From: Holosporaceae bacterium 'Namur' | GTDB lineage: Bacteria > Pseudomonadota > Alphaproteobacteria > Rickettsiales > Midichloriaceae | NCBI GenBank assembly: GCA_014116815.1 | Contig: JACGYV010000006.1 | Location: 1 to 64,000, forward strand | Direction: 5' to 3' | Length of the DNA stretch: 64,000 bases | In this document: positions 8,830-17,578 of the stretch, piece after piece | Numbering within the stretch: position 1 is the first letter of the stretch | Layout of the letters: every line of letters begins with the position of its first letter | Program-made: the position numbers and the translations under genes | The notes under the pieces: generated by a model | The model's database searches: none | The model's input: the letters and a program-made list of their open reading frames with translations, nothing else | Told to the model about the DNA's origin: nothing

Positions 8830-10323
8830 ATGCAAAATACCTCATCTGATTATCAATATGATAATATTGATAGTGATCAACCTACGTTAAAAGATGCGGC
8901 CATTGCTGCATTTGATTATAATTTTGTCTACGGTAATACTTTAGAAGAGTTGATAAACAAAGAGGAAAGTGCAGAAATCTTCCTTTCTCTTAAGCAAAAA
9001 ATCTTTTTCTCAATAACTCTTGCAACACTTACAGTCTTTTGCATTTTCAACTTAAGTATAGTTACTTATTATTTTTTATTAGCAATCAATTTGCTATATT
9101 TTCTTATTCTTATTTTACGTGTTTATATTATTTTAATCGGTAAAAAAAATATACCTATTAGTTTAGATAAGCTTGACTTAAATGATCAGGAATTACCGAA
9201 ATACACTATTTTGGTTCCGCTTTTTAAAGAATCGGAAGTAATAAGCCAATTAGTACATAATTTAGAAAACTTAGACTACCCGAAAGATAAATTACAGATA
9301 CTGCTTATACTTGAAGAAACCGATATACAAACTCAAACGGCTTTAAAACAAATGAAGCTTAAAAATTATTTCACTCCCCTAATTATTCCTTATTCTTATC
9401 CTCAAACCAAGCCGAAAGCTTGTAATTATGCTCTTAGACATGCAACAGGAGAGTATCTGGTAATCTTTGATGCCGAAGATAAACCGGAAACTTTACAATT
9501 AAAAAAAGCTGTAGCTAATTTTAAAAACAATGACTCTAATCCGATATGCTGCCAAGGGGTTTTAAGCTATTATAATTTAAAGGAAAATTGGCTAACCAAA
9601 ATGTTTAGCTTAGAGTATGCCGTTTTATTTCAAAGGATATTACCTGCTTTTGATCACTTAAATTTACCTATCCCTCTCGGCGGCACCAGCAATCACTTTA
9701 AAACCGAAAACTTAAAACAATTAGGCGGCTGGGATTCTTATAATGTTACCGAAGATGCCGACCTCGGAATAAAATGTGCAAGAGCAGGTTTTAAGGTAAA
9801 GATGATCCCTACCCTCACGGAGGAAGAGGCAACAATAACTCTCAAAGCTTGGCTAAAACAGCGATCAAGATGGATAAAAGGTTTCATTCAAACTTATTTC
9901 GTCCACATGAGGAATCCATCTCAGCTCTTGCAAACTTTAGGTTTAAAAGGTTTTATAACATTTAACCTGATGTTCGGAGTTTGTAACTTTTTATATATAT
10001 TAGTGCCAATTGCGTTTATTGTTATGTACTTAGTTAGTTTGAATATAATTCCGCTCAACTCCTCTGAAATTATTTTTCTTAAGTATTTAAATATAGTATC
10101 TTTAATCACCGGTATATTAAGTATAATGTGGAGCGCTTTTGAAATAAAGCAATCTAATACTCAATTTAAGAATATAAGCTGTTGGTGGTCTTATCCGTTA
10201 TATATTTTATTACTACCGATTGCGAGCTTGCTGGCTGTGTATCAGATTTTTACCAAGTTGCATTTTTGGGAAAAAACAAAGCATGGAGTGAGTATTATAA
10301 AAAACCAAGAGTTGAATTTTTAA
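8830..10323 (+). CDS. membrane glycosyltransferase, family 2 (BcsA/HAS-like)
   Basis: Processive-type GT2 enzyme predicted to polymerise or add sugars at the inner membrane. Two N-terminal membrane segments (about 58-104) precede the catalytic domain. The domain contains the DAED metal/UDP motif (214-217), TED (307-309) carrying the catalytic acid, and QRSRW (344-348). Three or more membrane segments follow (about 370-480). This arrangement matches cellulose-, chitin- or hyaluronan-synthase-like enzymes. The start is 12 bases after the previous stop, so it probably belongs to the same operon. The sugar and product are unknown; no accessory bcs genes are nearby. Confidence 0.85.
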   Translation: MQNTSSDYQYDNIDSDQPTLKDAAIAAFDYNFVYGNTLEELINKEESAEIFLSLKQKIFFSITLATLTVFCIFNLSIVTYYFLLAINLLYFLILILRVYIILIGKKNIPISLDKLDLNDQELPKYTILVPLFKESEVISQLVHNLENLDYPKDKLQILLILEETDIQTQTALKQMKLKNYFTPLIIPYSYPQTKPKACNYALRHATGEYLVIFDAEDKPETLQLKKAVANFKNNDSNPICCQGVLSYYNLKENWLTKMFSLEYAVLFQRILPAFDHLNLPIPLGGTSNHFKTENLKQLGGWDSYNVTEDADLGIKCARAGFKVKMIPTLTEEEATITLKAWLKQRSRWIKGFIQTYFVHMRNPSQLLQTLGLKGFITFNLMFGVCNFLYILVPIAFIVMYLVSLNIIPLNSSEIIFLKYLNIVSLITGILSIMWSAFEIKQSNTQFKNISCWWSYPLYILLLPIASLLAVYQIFTKLHFWEKTKHGVSIIKNQELNF

Positions 10324-10361
10324 AAAGTTCTATTATATCTAGCTTATAAAAATAAATTTTT

Positions 10362-10805
10362 ATGTCTATTCATAGCCAAAAATACTTATCGGATCATTCC
10401 GTTAAACAAATTTATTCTTTAATTATCGATATTGAAAGTTACCCTGAGTTCTTACCTTGGTGCGGTGAGGCCAAAGTTATTGATAAGTTTGATAACACAA
10501 TTATAGCAGATCTATCAATTAGCTTCAAATACCTGACCGAACGCTATAGAAGCGAGGTAAAACTTGCTCCTCCCAAAAAGAGCAAAGCAAAGATTGAAGT
10601 AAGCACAATATCAGGCCCGTTTAAATATCTTAACACTACTTGGGAATTAAGCGGCGAAGGTAAAGGGACTTTAATTAAATTTAATATAGATTTTTGCTTT
10701 AAATCCGCTGTACTTCAAAAAATTATTGGTATATTTTTTAATAAGGCATGTGAAAAAATGTTAGCTGCTTTTGTATCAAGAGCTAATGAACTTTATGGGA
10801 AATAA
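10362..10805 (+). CDS. RatA/COQ10-type START-domain protein
   Basis: A 147-residue polyketide-cyclase/START-fold protein of the RatA-COQ10 family. The N-terminal pattern (sVKQIYSLIxDIESYPEFLPWC) and the alternating-strand core are characteristic. Alphaproteobacterial and mitochondrial members bind ubiquinone and help its delivery; the RatA name comes from a ribosome-association toxin claim in E. coli. COQ10-like ubiquinone binding is the more likely role here. It overlaps the next gene by one base (TAATG), indicating translational coupling. Confidence 0.85.
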   Translation: MSIHSQKYLSDHSVKQIYSLIIDIESYPEFLPWCGEAKVIDKFDNTIIADLSISFKYLTERYRSEVKLAPPKKSKAKIEVSTISGPFKYLNTTWELSGEGKGTLIKFNIDFCFKSAVLQKIIGIFFNKACEKMLAAFVSRANELYGK

Positions 10806-11179
10806 TGTTTGAGAAAAATGAATTAACAAAATTTTGTGAAGAGCTGCGCCTCAAGCGCATAGAAATGAACATTTCTTATCAAGAAATAGCCAACAAGTTA
10901 AAAATTAAAATTTCTTACATTAAGGCGATCGAACAAGGAGAGATAAATAAATTTCCTTCCCATGCATATTTCATAGGATATTTTAAGTCTTATTCACAAT
11001 TATTAAAAATAAATAACTTTTTAGAGTTAAAAGAGTACCTCAGGCCGGTAAACGAAAACCTAAAATTGAAACCTCAGGAAGTAATTTCCACTGAATATTT
11101 GGCTCCTTCTTACTCAACGTTATTTATTAGTATTATTTTAAGTATATTTATTTTTTTCATTTCATATTTTATTTTTTAA
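10805..11179 (+). CDS. short RodZ-like helix-turn-helix membrane protein
   Basis: A 124-residue protein with an N-terminal helix-turn-helix of the RodZ type (about 7-75; the SYQEIANKLKIKISYIKAIE and FPSHAYFIGYFKSY segments are typical). A linker and one C-terminal membrane segment (about 105-124) follow. It ends right after the membrane segment, so the periplasmic domain of full RodZ is missing. RodZ links MreB filaments to the cell wall synthesis complex. A cytoskeletal-anchoring role is possible here, but no mre gene is in the window. Confidence 0.75.
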   Translation: MFEKNELTKFCEELRLKRIEMNISYQEIANKLKIKISYIKAIEQGEINKFPSHAYFIGYFKSYSQLLKINNFLELKEYLRPVNENLKLKPQEVISTEYLAPSYSTLFISIILSIFIFFISYFIF

Positions 11180-11188
11180 GGGGTTAGA

Positions 11189-12199
11189 ATGACACAAACA
11201 AGAATCGCAATCAACGGCTTCGGAAGAATAGGAAGATGCATATTAAGAGCGCTGATTGCAGGTGAAAGAAAAGATATAGAAATAGCTGCAATTAATGCCG
11301 GGATGGGCGAGCTGGATTTACATTTGCATTTACTTAAATACGACTCAACTCACGGCACACTTAGAAATGTTGAAAAAATTAGTGATACCGTTATTAAAAT
11401 CGGGCACAGAGAAATTCCTATTTTATTAGAAACGGATCCGGCAAAAATCGCTTGGGATAAATATAATGTTGAAATCGTTATGGAGTGCTCAGGAGTATTC
11501 ACTAAGCGGGAAGCCGCTGCCAAACATATTGCTTCGGGAGCTAAAAAAGTTATAGTATCCGCTCCTTGCGATGATGCTGATAAAACAATAGTATACGGAG
11601 TTAATGAACATATTTTAACAAGCCATGATAAGGTGATCTCTATCGGCTCATGCACAACAAACTGCTTAGCTCCGGTGGCTAAGGTACTTAATGACTTTAT
11701 CGGTATAGAAAGCGGGTTTATGACGACAATTCATTCATATACAAATGACCAGAACGTTTTAGACAGTATCCATAAAGATAAACGTAGAGCAAGAGCTTGT
11801 GCGCTCTCCATGATCCCGACTTCAACCGGTGCCGCTAAAGCTTTAGGTTTAGTTCTACCCGAATTAAGCGGTAAACTTGACGGAACTGCAATTAGGGTGC
11901 CTACTCCTAATGTATCAATGGTTGATCTTAAGTTCGTTTCCCGTAATAACACCTCCGCAAATGAAATAAATGAGACTATTAAGGAAGCTTGTAAAGGGCA
12001 TATCGGATTAATTCTGGATTACACCGCCGAAGAACTAGTTTCAGTGGATTTTAACCATAATACCAAGAGTTCTATATTTGACTTAACGCAAACAAAAGTG
12101 GTTAATAATAACTTTTGTCGGGTTGCTTCCTGGTATGATAACGAATGGGGGTTTTCTAACCGTATGCTGGATGTTGCCGCTTTATTCGGGTCTGTTTAA
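11189..12199 (+). CDS. gap: glyceraldehyde-3-phosphate dehydrogenase
   Basis: Catalyses reversible oxidation/phosphorylation of glyceraldehyde 3-phosphate. It has the Rossmann start INGFGRIGR (8-16), catalytic Cys155 in SCTTNC and His182 in TIHSYT, and the substrate-binding STGAAKA and WYDNEWG blocks. The length of 336 aa is normal. The NAD-selective Asp that usually follows the second strand (IND) is replaced (AINAGMG, Ala37), so NADP use is possible. A strong ribosome site (AAGGGG) lies 8 bases upstream. pgk starts directly after the stop. Confidence 0.95.
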   Translation: MTQTRIAINGFGRIGRCILRALIAGERKDIEIAAINAGMGELDLHLHLLKYDSTHGTLRNVEKISDTVIKIGHREIPILLETDPAKIAWDKYNVEIVMECSGVFTKREAAAKHIASGAKKVIVSAPCDDADKTIVYGVNEHILTSHDKVISIGSCTTNCLAPVAKVLNDFIGIESGFMTTIHSYTNDQNVLDSIHKDKRRARACALSMIPTSTGAAKALGLVLPELSGKLDGTAIRVPTPNVSMVDLKFVSRNNTSANEINETIKEACKGHIGLILDYTAEELVSVDFNHNTKSSIFDLTQTKVVNNNFCRVASWYDNEWGFSNRMLDVAALFGSV

Positions 12200-13384
12200 A
12201 TGAAAAGTATATGCGATAATCTCAATCTCTCGGGTAAAAAAGTTTTTTTAAGAGCCGATCTGAATGTTCCCCTGATTGATAATAAAATTACTGATGATAC
12301 AAGAATTATTCGCTTAGTTCCGACAATAAATTTCTTATGTTCCAAGGGTGCAATTATTATACTTGCTTCACACTTTGCACGACCTGAAGGAAAGTTTATT
12401 CCTGAAATGTCTTTAAAAAATATTGTACCTGCTTTGGAAAAACATCTAAGTTGTAAAATAAAATTTATTGATGACTGCATAGGCAATAAAGTAGAAAACG
12501 AAATTAACCGTTCGGCGGCAGGAGATATTTTACTTCTGGAAAACCTAAGATTTTACCCTGAGGAAGAAAATAATGATATTGAGTTTGCTGAAAATTTAGC
12601 TTCGCTTGCCGACCTATACGTAAATGATGCTTTTTCCTGCTCCCACCGTTCTCATGCGTCAATAGTAGGTATTACTCAGTTCCTTCCTTCATATGCCGGA
12701 CTGTTGATGGAAGAAGAGATTGCTAACTTAAACCTGGTATTAAATTCTAAAGCCGCACCTAGGGTTGCTATAGTAGGCGGCAAAAAAGTATCTACTAAGT
12801 TTAAAATCCTCAGCTTCCTGGCTGATAAAGTAGATTATCTGATTATTGCCGGCGCAATGGCCAACACATTTATTAAAGCCCAAGGCTTTGAGATCGGAAA
12901 ATCATACTTCGAAGATGATTTCATAGGTGAAGCCCGAGATTTTTTCAATAAAACTTATCAAGCCAAAATATTTATACCCGATGATTATGTGGTTAAAGAT
13001 GCAGTATCATCTCAAATAGAGGTGTTAGATACTGATCAACTAAAACCCTCTTCACAGATATTTGACATCGGCACCACCTCAGTCATAAATATATGTAATA
13101 TTCTTTCATCTTCTAAAGTTGTACTGTGGAATGGCCCTCTCGGGTTATTTGAGGATGAGAAATTTTCAACTTCAACCTTCTTTATTGCAAGGTTTATAGC
13201 AAAACTTACTAAAGCTGATAAACTTAAAAGTATTGTCGGCGGGGGCGATGTGGTTGCAGCAGTTGAGAAATCCGGCACTGCAAGCTCGATGAGTTATATT
13301 TCAACCGCAGGCGGCGCATTTTTAGAATATTTGGAAAGCGGAAGCTTGCCCGGAATTGATGCTCTTAAAACATCTTTCCAATAA
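12200..13384 (+). CDS. pgk: phosphoglycerate kinase
   Basis: Transfers phosphate between 1,3-bisphosphoglycerate and ADP. N-domain substrate motifs include FLRADLNVP (near residue 16) and SHFARPEG (near 58; canonical form SHLGRP). The C-domain nucleotide motifs are VGGKKVSTK, LWNGPLG and GGGDVVAAV. The length of 394 aa is normal. The ATG follows the gap stop codon with no spacer, so gap-pgk form one operon of lower glycolysis or gluconeogenesis. Confidence 0.96.
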   Translation: MKSICDNLNLSGKKVFLRADLNVPLIDNKITDDTRIIRLVPTINFLCSKGAIIILASHFARPEGKFIPEMSLKNIVPALEKHLSCKIKFIDDCIGNKVENEINRSAAGDILLLENLRFYPEEENNDIEFAENLASLADLYVNDAFSCSHRSHASIVGITQFLPSYAGLLMEEEIANLNLVLNSKAAPRVAIVGGKKVSTKFKILSFLADKVDYLIIAGAMANTFIKAQGFEIGKSYFEDDFIGEARDFFNKTYQAKIFIPDDYVVKDAVSSQIEVLDTDQLKPSSQIFDIGTTSVINICNILSSSKVVLWNGPLGLFEDEKFSTSTFFIARFIAKLTKADKLKSIVGGGDVVAAVEKSGTASSMSYISTAGGAFLEYLESGSLPGIDALKTSFQ

Positions 13385-13496
13385 TGCTCTAAGTCACCGA
13401 ATCATACACCTAATCCTTTTTCTTATATTACCTTAACCGATTAATAACTTATTAACTAAATTTAAATATAATAATAAGAAAGTTTAAATAGGAATC

Positions 13497-14008
13497 GTGT
13501 ATATGGAAATTAATGATAAATACGCAGGGTTTTGGAGAAGGTTTTCTGCCTTAATTATAGATTATGCTATTGTAGGTATTATTAGCTTGCTATTAACTTT
13601 ATGGTTCATTAATCATACCCTAGGACCTCTATTATTTATTGGTATTATTGCAGGATTTTCTTTAATATTTTTTTTTAGTTTAATTTTCCCAACAATTTGT
13701 CTTATATATAGTATCAATCCTATTACATCAAAATGGCAGGGAACTTTAGGAAAAAGGATAATGGGTATATATGTTATTAACCGGAATGGAATGGAACAAA
13801 ACTTACCAAAATTAAAATGCTGGGTAGGAGTGTTTTTGTTTATATTATTCCATTTGGATCATTTGTATATTTAGATAAGCCACTTTTCTCTATAAACATA
13901 ATAAACATAATTATTTGCATAGGTTTTATCATGTCGGCATTTACTTCTAAGAAAATTGCTTTACATGATATAATTTTTAAAACCTATGTAATACGCGGGA
14001 AACTTTAA
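13497..14008 (+). pseudogene. RDD family membrane protein, frameshifted
   Basis: The first part (from GTG 13497 or ATG 13503) encodes an RDD domain start: AGFWRRFSALIIDY, hydrophobic helices and the KRIMGI segment. It then runs off frame and stops at 13872-13874. The missing C-terminal third is found in the -1 frame from about 13829 to 14008: a third hydrophobic segment and the usual ending SKKIALHDIIFKTYVI. Restoring frame needs one added base near the T5 run at 13833-13837. This is a decaying gene or a sequencing error in a homopolymer. Alternatively, two separate products could be made, but neither would be a complete RDD protein. Confidence 0.8.
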
Positions 14009-14045
14009 TATCGGCACGAAAGTTTAATTAATAGGTAATAGCTGA

Positions 14046-14762
14046 TCAGTTATTACTTAGACCCCTTTTCCCTATCCGCTCATTTAAGAAGCCTAATCTG
14101 TCTCTTATAAAATAGTTCATGAAGTTCATCTCGCCTTCGGAATAGTTATCATGCTTTTCAGCTAAATCTTTAATTATCATTAATGCCTGCTCGAATTCGC
14201 CCATCTGCTCTAAAATGAAAGCCGGCATTTGCTGCGCCCAACTCGGCATTTTATCATTCGGAGTTGAAGAAAGTTTATATGCAAGCCTTAATGCGAGAGG
14301 CTTGTCTTTTAGCTTGTTGTTTGAAATGATTACTGCCTGTGAAAGCCACCACCATTTTTCAACGGGGTTATAATCATAATTACTTTCTAAATAATCGACT
14401 ATATATCTGTTATCCTCCACTCGCTGAGTATTACTGTAATAATAACTAGCGATTGCAGGTATGAAATTTGACTTGTTATCAAGTTTGTCAAGCAGCATAA
14501 ACCACTCGGATAGTGCTTTATAATCATAATCTTTAAGTGCGGTGAATCTTCCGAACGTATCCCCGGCATTTTGTATATAAAGTGCAAGAAAGCGGAAATA
14601 AAACTGCTCATCACCGAGAGCGGCAATCTTAGCCTCCAAAATATTCGGAACTTCCGGCACTATACCTAAAAGAGGCGTAATCTTATGAGTCTTAGCCCAA
14701 AACCCGACTTGAACACCAAGTAAGATTACAATCAATATGCCGATACAAAAATTTTTTTTCAT
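14046..14762 (-). CDS. hypothetical membrane-anchored protein
   Basis: A 238-residue protein (from ATG at 14762) with an N-terminal signal anchor (about 3-22) and a soluble helical, possibly TPR-like domain. The paired-helix pattern and aromatic residues around WWWLSQAV and PLALRLAYKL are suggestive of helical repeats but no repeat is clean. An earlier in-frame ATG at 14789 would overlap the upstream gene by 26 bases; the 14762 start leaves a 1-base gap and is preferred. It is the last gene of the secretin / ABC-2 permease cluster, so it probably acts with them. Confidence 0.65.
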   Translation of the reverse strand: MKKNFCIGILIVILLGVQVGFWAKTHKITPLLGIVPEVPNILEAKIAALGDEQFYFRFLALYIQNAGDTFGRFTALKDYDYKALSEWFMLLDKLDNKSNFIPAIASYYYSNTQRVEDNRYIVDYLESNYDYNPVEKWWWLSQAVIISNNKLKDKPLALRLAYKLSSTPNDKMPSWAQQMPAFILEQMGEFEQALMIIKDLAEKHDNYSEGEMNFMNYFIRDRLGFLNERIGKRGLSNN

Positions 14763-14763
14763 G

Positions 14764-15546
14764 TTAAAATTGTTTCTTTGAAAAATCAAATAATGCCATT
14801 AGTAAAATAAAAGGGATATATAATAATACCGCGGATAAAAACAAGGAAATCTGCTTAGCATCATTAATCCCGTATATCAGCCACTCACTCTTAGTCAGCA
14901 TATCGAACCTGGGTATAACAATACCTATGACATCTAAAATTTGCTCCATAACCATAGACATTTTTGAACCCTTAGCTACCGAATTAGGATTATTTATTGA
15001 GATCAAAAAAAAACCGAATATACGAGATAAGAAATAAAAAGCAAAACAGAATAATACCGAAGAAACGGCACTGGATAAAACTACTGCTGCAAAAAATGCC
15101 AGCGCCAAAGCAACCGAAGCTTCAAAATAAAAACTTACTCCCCATAATAGCAATCCTTTTAAATTTATAGTGATGAGGCCGGTTATACTTAAAATATAAA
15201 GCATGAGAACTATGGGGATTATAGTTATTAATGTTAAAACCATAAAACCGACAAAATAAGAAATAATAAATTTAGTTCTTGAAATCGGACGAGTTAAAAT
15301 AAGTTCAACTTCTTTGTTTTCAAAGGATCTTCTTACATGGAAACAAACAAACAAAGTTAAACCGATTATAACTATAATTCTGGTTATTCCGCCGATATAT
15401 GCTGCTGACATCATTCCCTGTTCAGCAATTGCAGTGCCGCCTAAAAATATTGAAAGCACGGTTGCAAGCATTACCAGTAAAAAAATACCTAAAAATAACC
15501 AATCACGTAATGCGGTAAGGAGTGTATATTTAATTATGCTTTTCAT
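14764..15546 (-). CDS. ABC-2 type membrane permease
   Basis: A 260-residue integral membrane protein with about six hydrophobic segments in the ABC-2 pattern. A cytosolic start precedes the first helix (about 16-35), a helix pair with an intervening NKEVELILTRPISR loop (about 75-88) follows, then helices at about 92-120, 125-165 and 235-252. The EVELILTRPISR loop is typical of ABC-2 and NosY/CcmB-like permeases. No ATP-binding partner is adjacent. It lies 9 bases after the secretin gene and just before an anchored protein. Confidence 0.75.
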   Translation of the reverse strand: MKSIIKYTLLTALRDWLFLGIFLLVMLATVLSIFLGGTAIAEQGMMSAAYIGGITRIIVIIGLTLFVCFHVRRSFENKEVELILTRPISRTKFIISYFVGFMVLTLITIIPIVLMLYILSITGLITINLKGLLLWGVSFYFEASVALALAFFAAVVLSSAVSSVLFCFAFYFLSRIFGFFLISINNPNSVAKGSKMSMVMEQILDVIGIVIPRFDMLTKSEWLIYGINDAKQISLFLSAVLLYIPFILLMALFDFSKKQF

Positions 15547-15555
15547 ACTTCTCGC

Positions 15556-17400
15556 TTAAAATGTTAACGGCCTTGTGTCTTGTGTAAAAGTTTCGTAGAC
15601 TTTCTTATCCTGTGGATGATAACTGCTATTACCGTTATTGACAATAGTTGCCTGTAATAAAATAACAGTTTCCTGCACGGATACTTTTTTAGTAACTTGC
15701 TTAGTTAAATTACCTAAAATAGGAATTTTACTTAAAAGCGGCAAACCGGCATCGGTATTTTGATCATTATGCTTAATCAGCCCGCCGATAACCATGACTT
15801 CTCCGCTTCTTGCTTTTAAAATAGTATCAAGCTCTTTTACCTGGATAGTAGGTATAGAGCTACTCGTTAGTATGTCTGCCAGTGTGCTTCCTGTGCCTCC
15901 GGCACTTAGCGCAAGTATTTGTACCGCGGGGTCTTTAACATCAGCACCGGTATCGGTAGTAAGAGTAGGCCTGATATTCATGGTGACTTCTTGAGTTTCC
16001 AAATCAATTGACGGCTGTAACGTTAATATCACACCGATCGGGACTGAATGCAGTGTACTGGTGATCGTCGGCGGAGTTGAACTTGTTGTACCATTAGTAG
16101 TTTGGGTTTGTTCCAATGTCCCGCTCACGGTAAAATAAGGCTTATTAACCGCAAAACTTAGTACGGCTTGTTGGTTATTAATCGCATTAATTCTCGGGTT
16201 GGATAACGTTCTTACCGTACCGAACCCTTCCAATAATTTTAAAGTGTGATCTACGCCTCCTACCTTATTTCTATGCTCGACCTGTGAGCTATCCACTAAT
16301 CCGCTAAAAAAATTAGTACCTATATCAGGAGCATAGCTGAAAGTCCCTCTAAAATCTTTTCCTTGTAAACTAGCCCAATCGATCCCGGCAGCGTATTGCT
16401 CATCAAGGCTCACTTCCACTATTTTTGCTTCAATCAGCACTTGTGCGGAAAGGCTGGCTTTCACGGAATCCAAATACTTTTTAATTGATTTGTGTTTTTT
16501 GCTGTCAGCCATCACATTTATAATTCCGGCCTGTTTATTAATCGTATAGTAGCTAACGGGTTGACCGGTTGTATTACTGGTAACTTCGGCTATTTTACCG
16601 TCCGCACCTTTATATAGCTCCTGGTCTCTTAATAAAATAATTTTATTAACGTTATCTTCAATCGACTTCCAATTATCTCCGTCATAATCAGTAGAAATTT
16701 CGTGTGAAGAACCGGAGTTAATAGCTGAATCGCCGTTCGATCCGCTCGAGCCGCTTGAACCGCTTGAGCTGCCTGAACCGCTCGAGCTGCTGCTATCGGA
16801 AAGTAAATTTGTTTTTGAGGTAAAAGAACCTTTGCTTGACCTGGTTAGATTTATATAATCAACCTTATAGCTAACCAAATATGCTCCGTCTTTTTGTATT
16901 CTCAATATTCCGTTTTCTATTGAATATCTAAGTGATGCTTGATCAGCTACTATTTCGATCACATCTTTAACCGGCCTATCTTTTACCTTTAAAATAATAC
17001 CTCCTTCAATATTCGGATCCAGTGCAAGTTCCAGGTCTGAAAGCCTTGCGAGTTCCATTAATACATCTTTAATCGGTACATCTTCGGTAATTGACATAGT
17101 AACCAGCTTAGCACTGCTGATTGAAGGATCTTCAGGCGCAAGTATCACAGGTGAGTAATTAAGATCTTCTTCATCTGCTTTAATAGGGGTAGGGGTTGGT
17201 TTAGATGAATCTTTGTAAGGCCTTAAAACTTCCTTAAATTCTTCTCTCGACAGATTAACTTCTCTATCCACCGGATCTTTAAGGTTAGTTTTAAATGTAT
17301 GATTAAACTCTTTATTCGAGCAGGAAGGCGTCAAAAAAAGTGATGTAAGTAATAAGTATTTAAATACCTTATTTGTATTGTTCCTCTGGAGCTTAATCAT
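15556..17400 (-). CDS. secretin, MshL/PilQ-like outer-membrane pore
   Basis: Predicted outer-membrane secretin for a type IV pilus, competence or type II-like system. The N-terminus has a signal sequence with a Cys at residue 27 (possible lipoprotein). An N0/STN-like domain (about 103-170: VPIKDVLMELARLSDLELALD) follows, then a Ser/Gly-rich linker (about 202-232). The secretin core ends with IPTIQVKELDTILKARSGE and VIGGLIKHNDQNTDAGLPLL. The length of 614 aa fits MshL. No ATPase, inner-membrane platform or pilin genes are adjacent; a degenerate prepilin peptidase is at 36.2 kb. The system may be incomplete or scattered. Confidence 0.87.
   Translation of the reverse strand: MIKLQRNNTNKVFKYLLLTSLFLTPSCSNKEFNHTFKTNLKDPVDREVNLSREEFKEVLRPYKDSSKPTPTPIKADEEDLNYSPVILAPEDPSISSAKLVTMSITEDVPIKDVLMELARLSDLELALDPNIEGGIILKVKDRPVKDVIEIVADQASLRYSIENGILRIQKDGAYLVSYKVDYINLTRSSKGSFTSKTNLLSDSSSSSGSGSSSGSSGSSGSNGDSAINSGSSHEISTDYDGDNWKSIEDNVNKIILLRDQELYKGADGKIAEVTSNTTGQPVSYYTINKQAGIINVMADSKKHKSIKKYLDSVKASLSAQVLIEAKIVEVSLDEQYAAGIDWASLQGKDFRGTFSYAPDIGTNFFSGLVDSSQVEHRNKVGGVDHTLKLLEGFGTVRTLSNPRINAINNQQAVLSFAVNKPYFTVSGTLEQTQTTNGTTSSTPPTITSTLHSVPIGVILTLQPSIDLETQEVTMNIRPTLTTDTGADVKDPAVQILALSAGGTGSTLADILTSSSIPTIQVKELDTILKARSGEVMVIGGLIKHNDQNTDAGLPLLSKIPILGNLTKQVTKKVSVQETVILLQATIVNNGNSSYHPQDKKVYETFTQDTRPLTF
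16703..16797 (-). repeat. Ser/Gly low-complexity coding repeat in the secretin
   Basis: Imperfect repeats of GCTCGAGC/GCTTGAAC-like units encode alternating Ser and Gly (residues about 202-232). Such repeats can expand or contract by slippage. MshL-type secretins often carry a low-complexity linker here, so the presence of the linker is normal; its exact length may vary between strains. Confidence 0.7.
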
Positions 17401-17523
17401 TTTTTCCCCTTTATTCCCTTATATAGCAATGCATATTCCCTTATACTTAATAAAGGTATTTTGAAAATCATTAAGCTTCAAGTAAAAAAATTAAAAATTA
17501 ACTTTCTCTTAATCTGCTTTGCC

Positions 17524-17551
17524 TTGACTCCGGCTATTTAAATGCTATCTT
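17524..17551 (+). promoter_or_regulatory. putative sigma-70 promoter of eno
   Basis: TTGACT (17524-17529) and TATCTT (17546-17551) are separated by 16 bases, close to the consensus. The element lies in the gap between the divergent secretin gene and eno, about 28 bases before the eno start. An inverted repeat (17545-17552 and 17569-17576) covers the -10 region and the 5' leader. Confidence 0.5.
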
Positions 17552-17578
17552 TTTTACAAAAGATTATGAAAGATAGTT

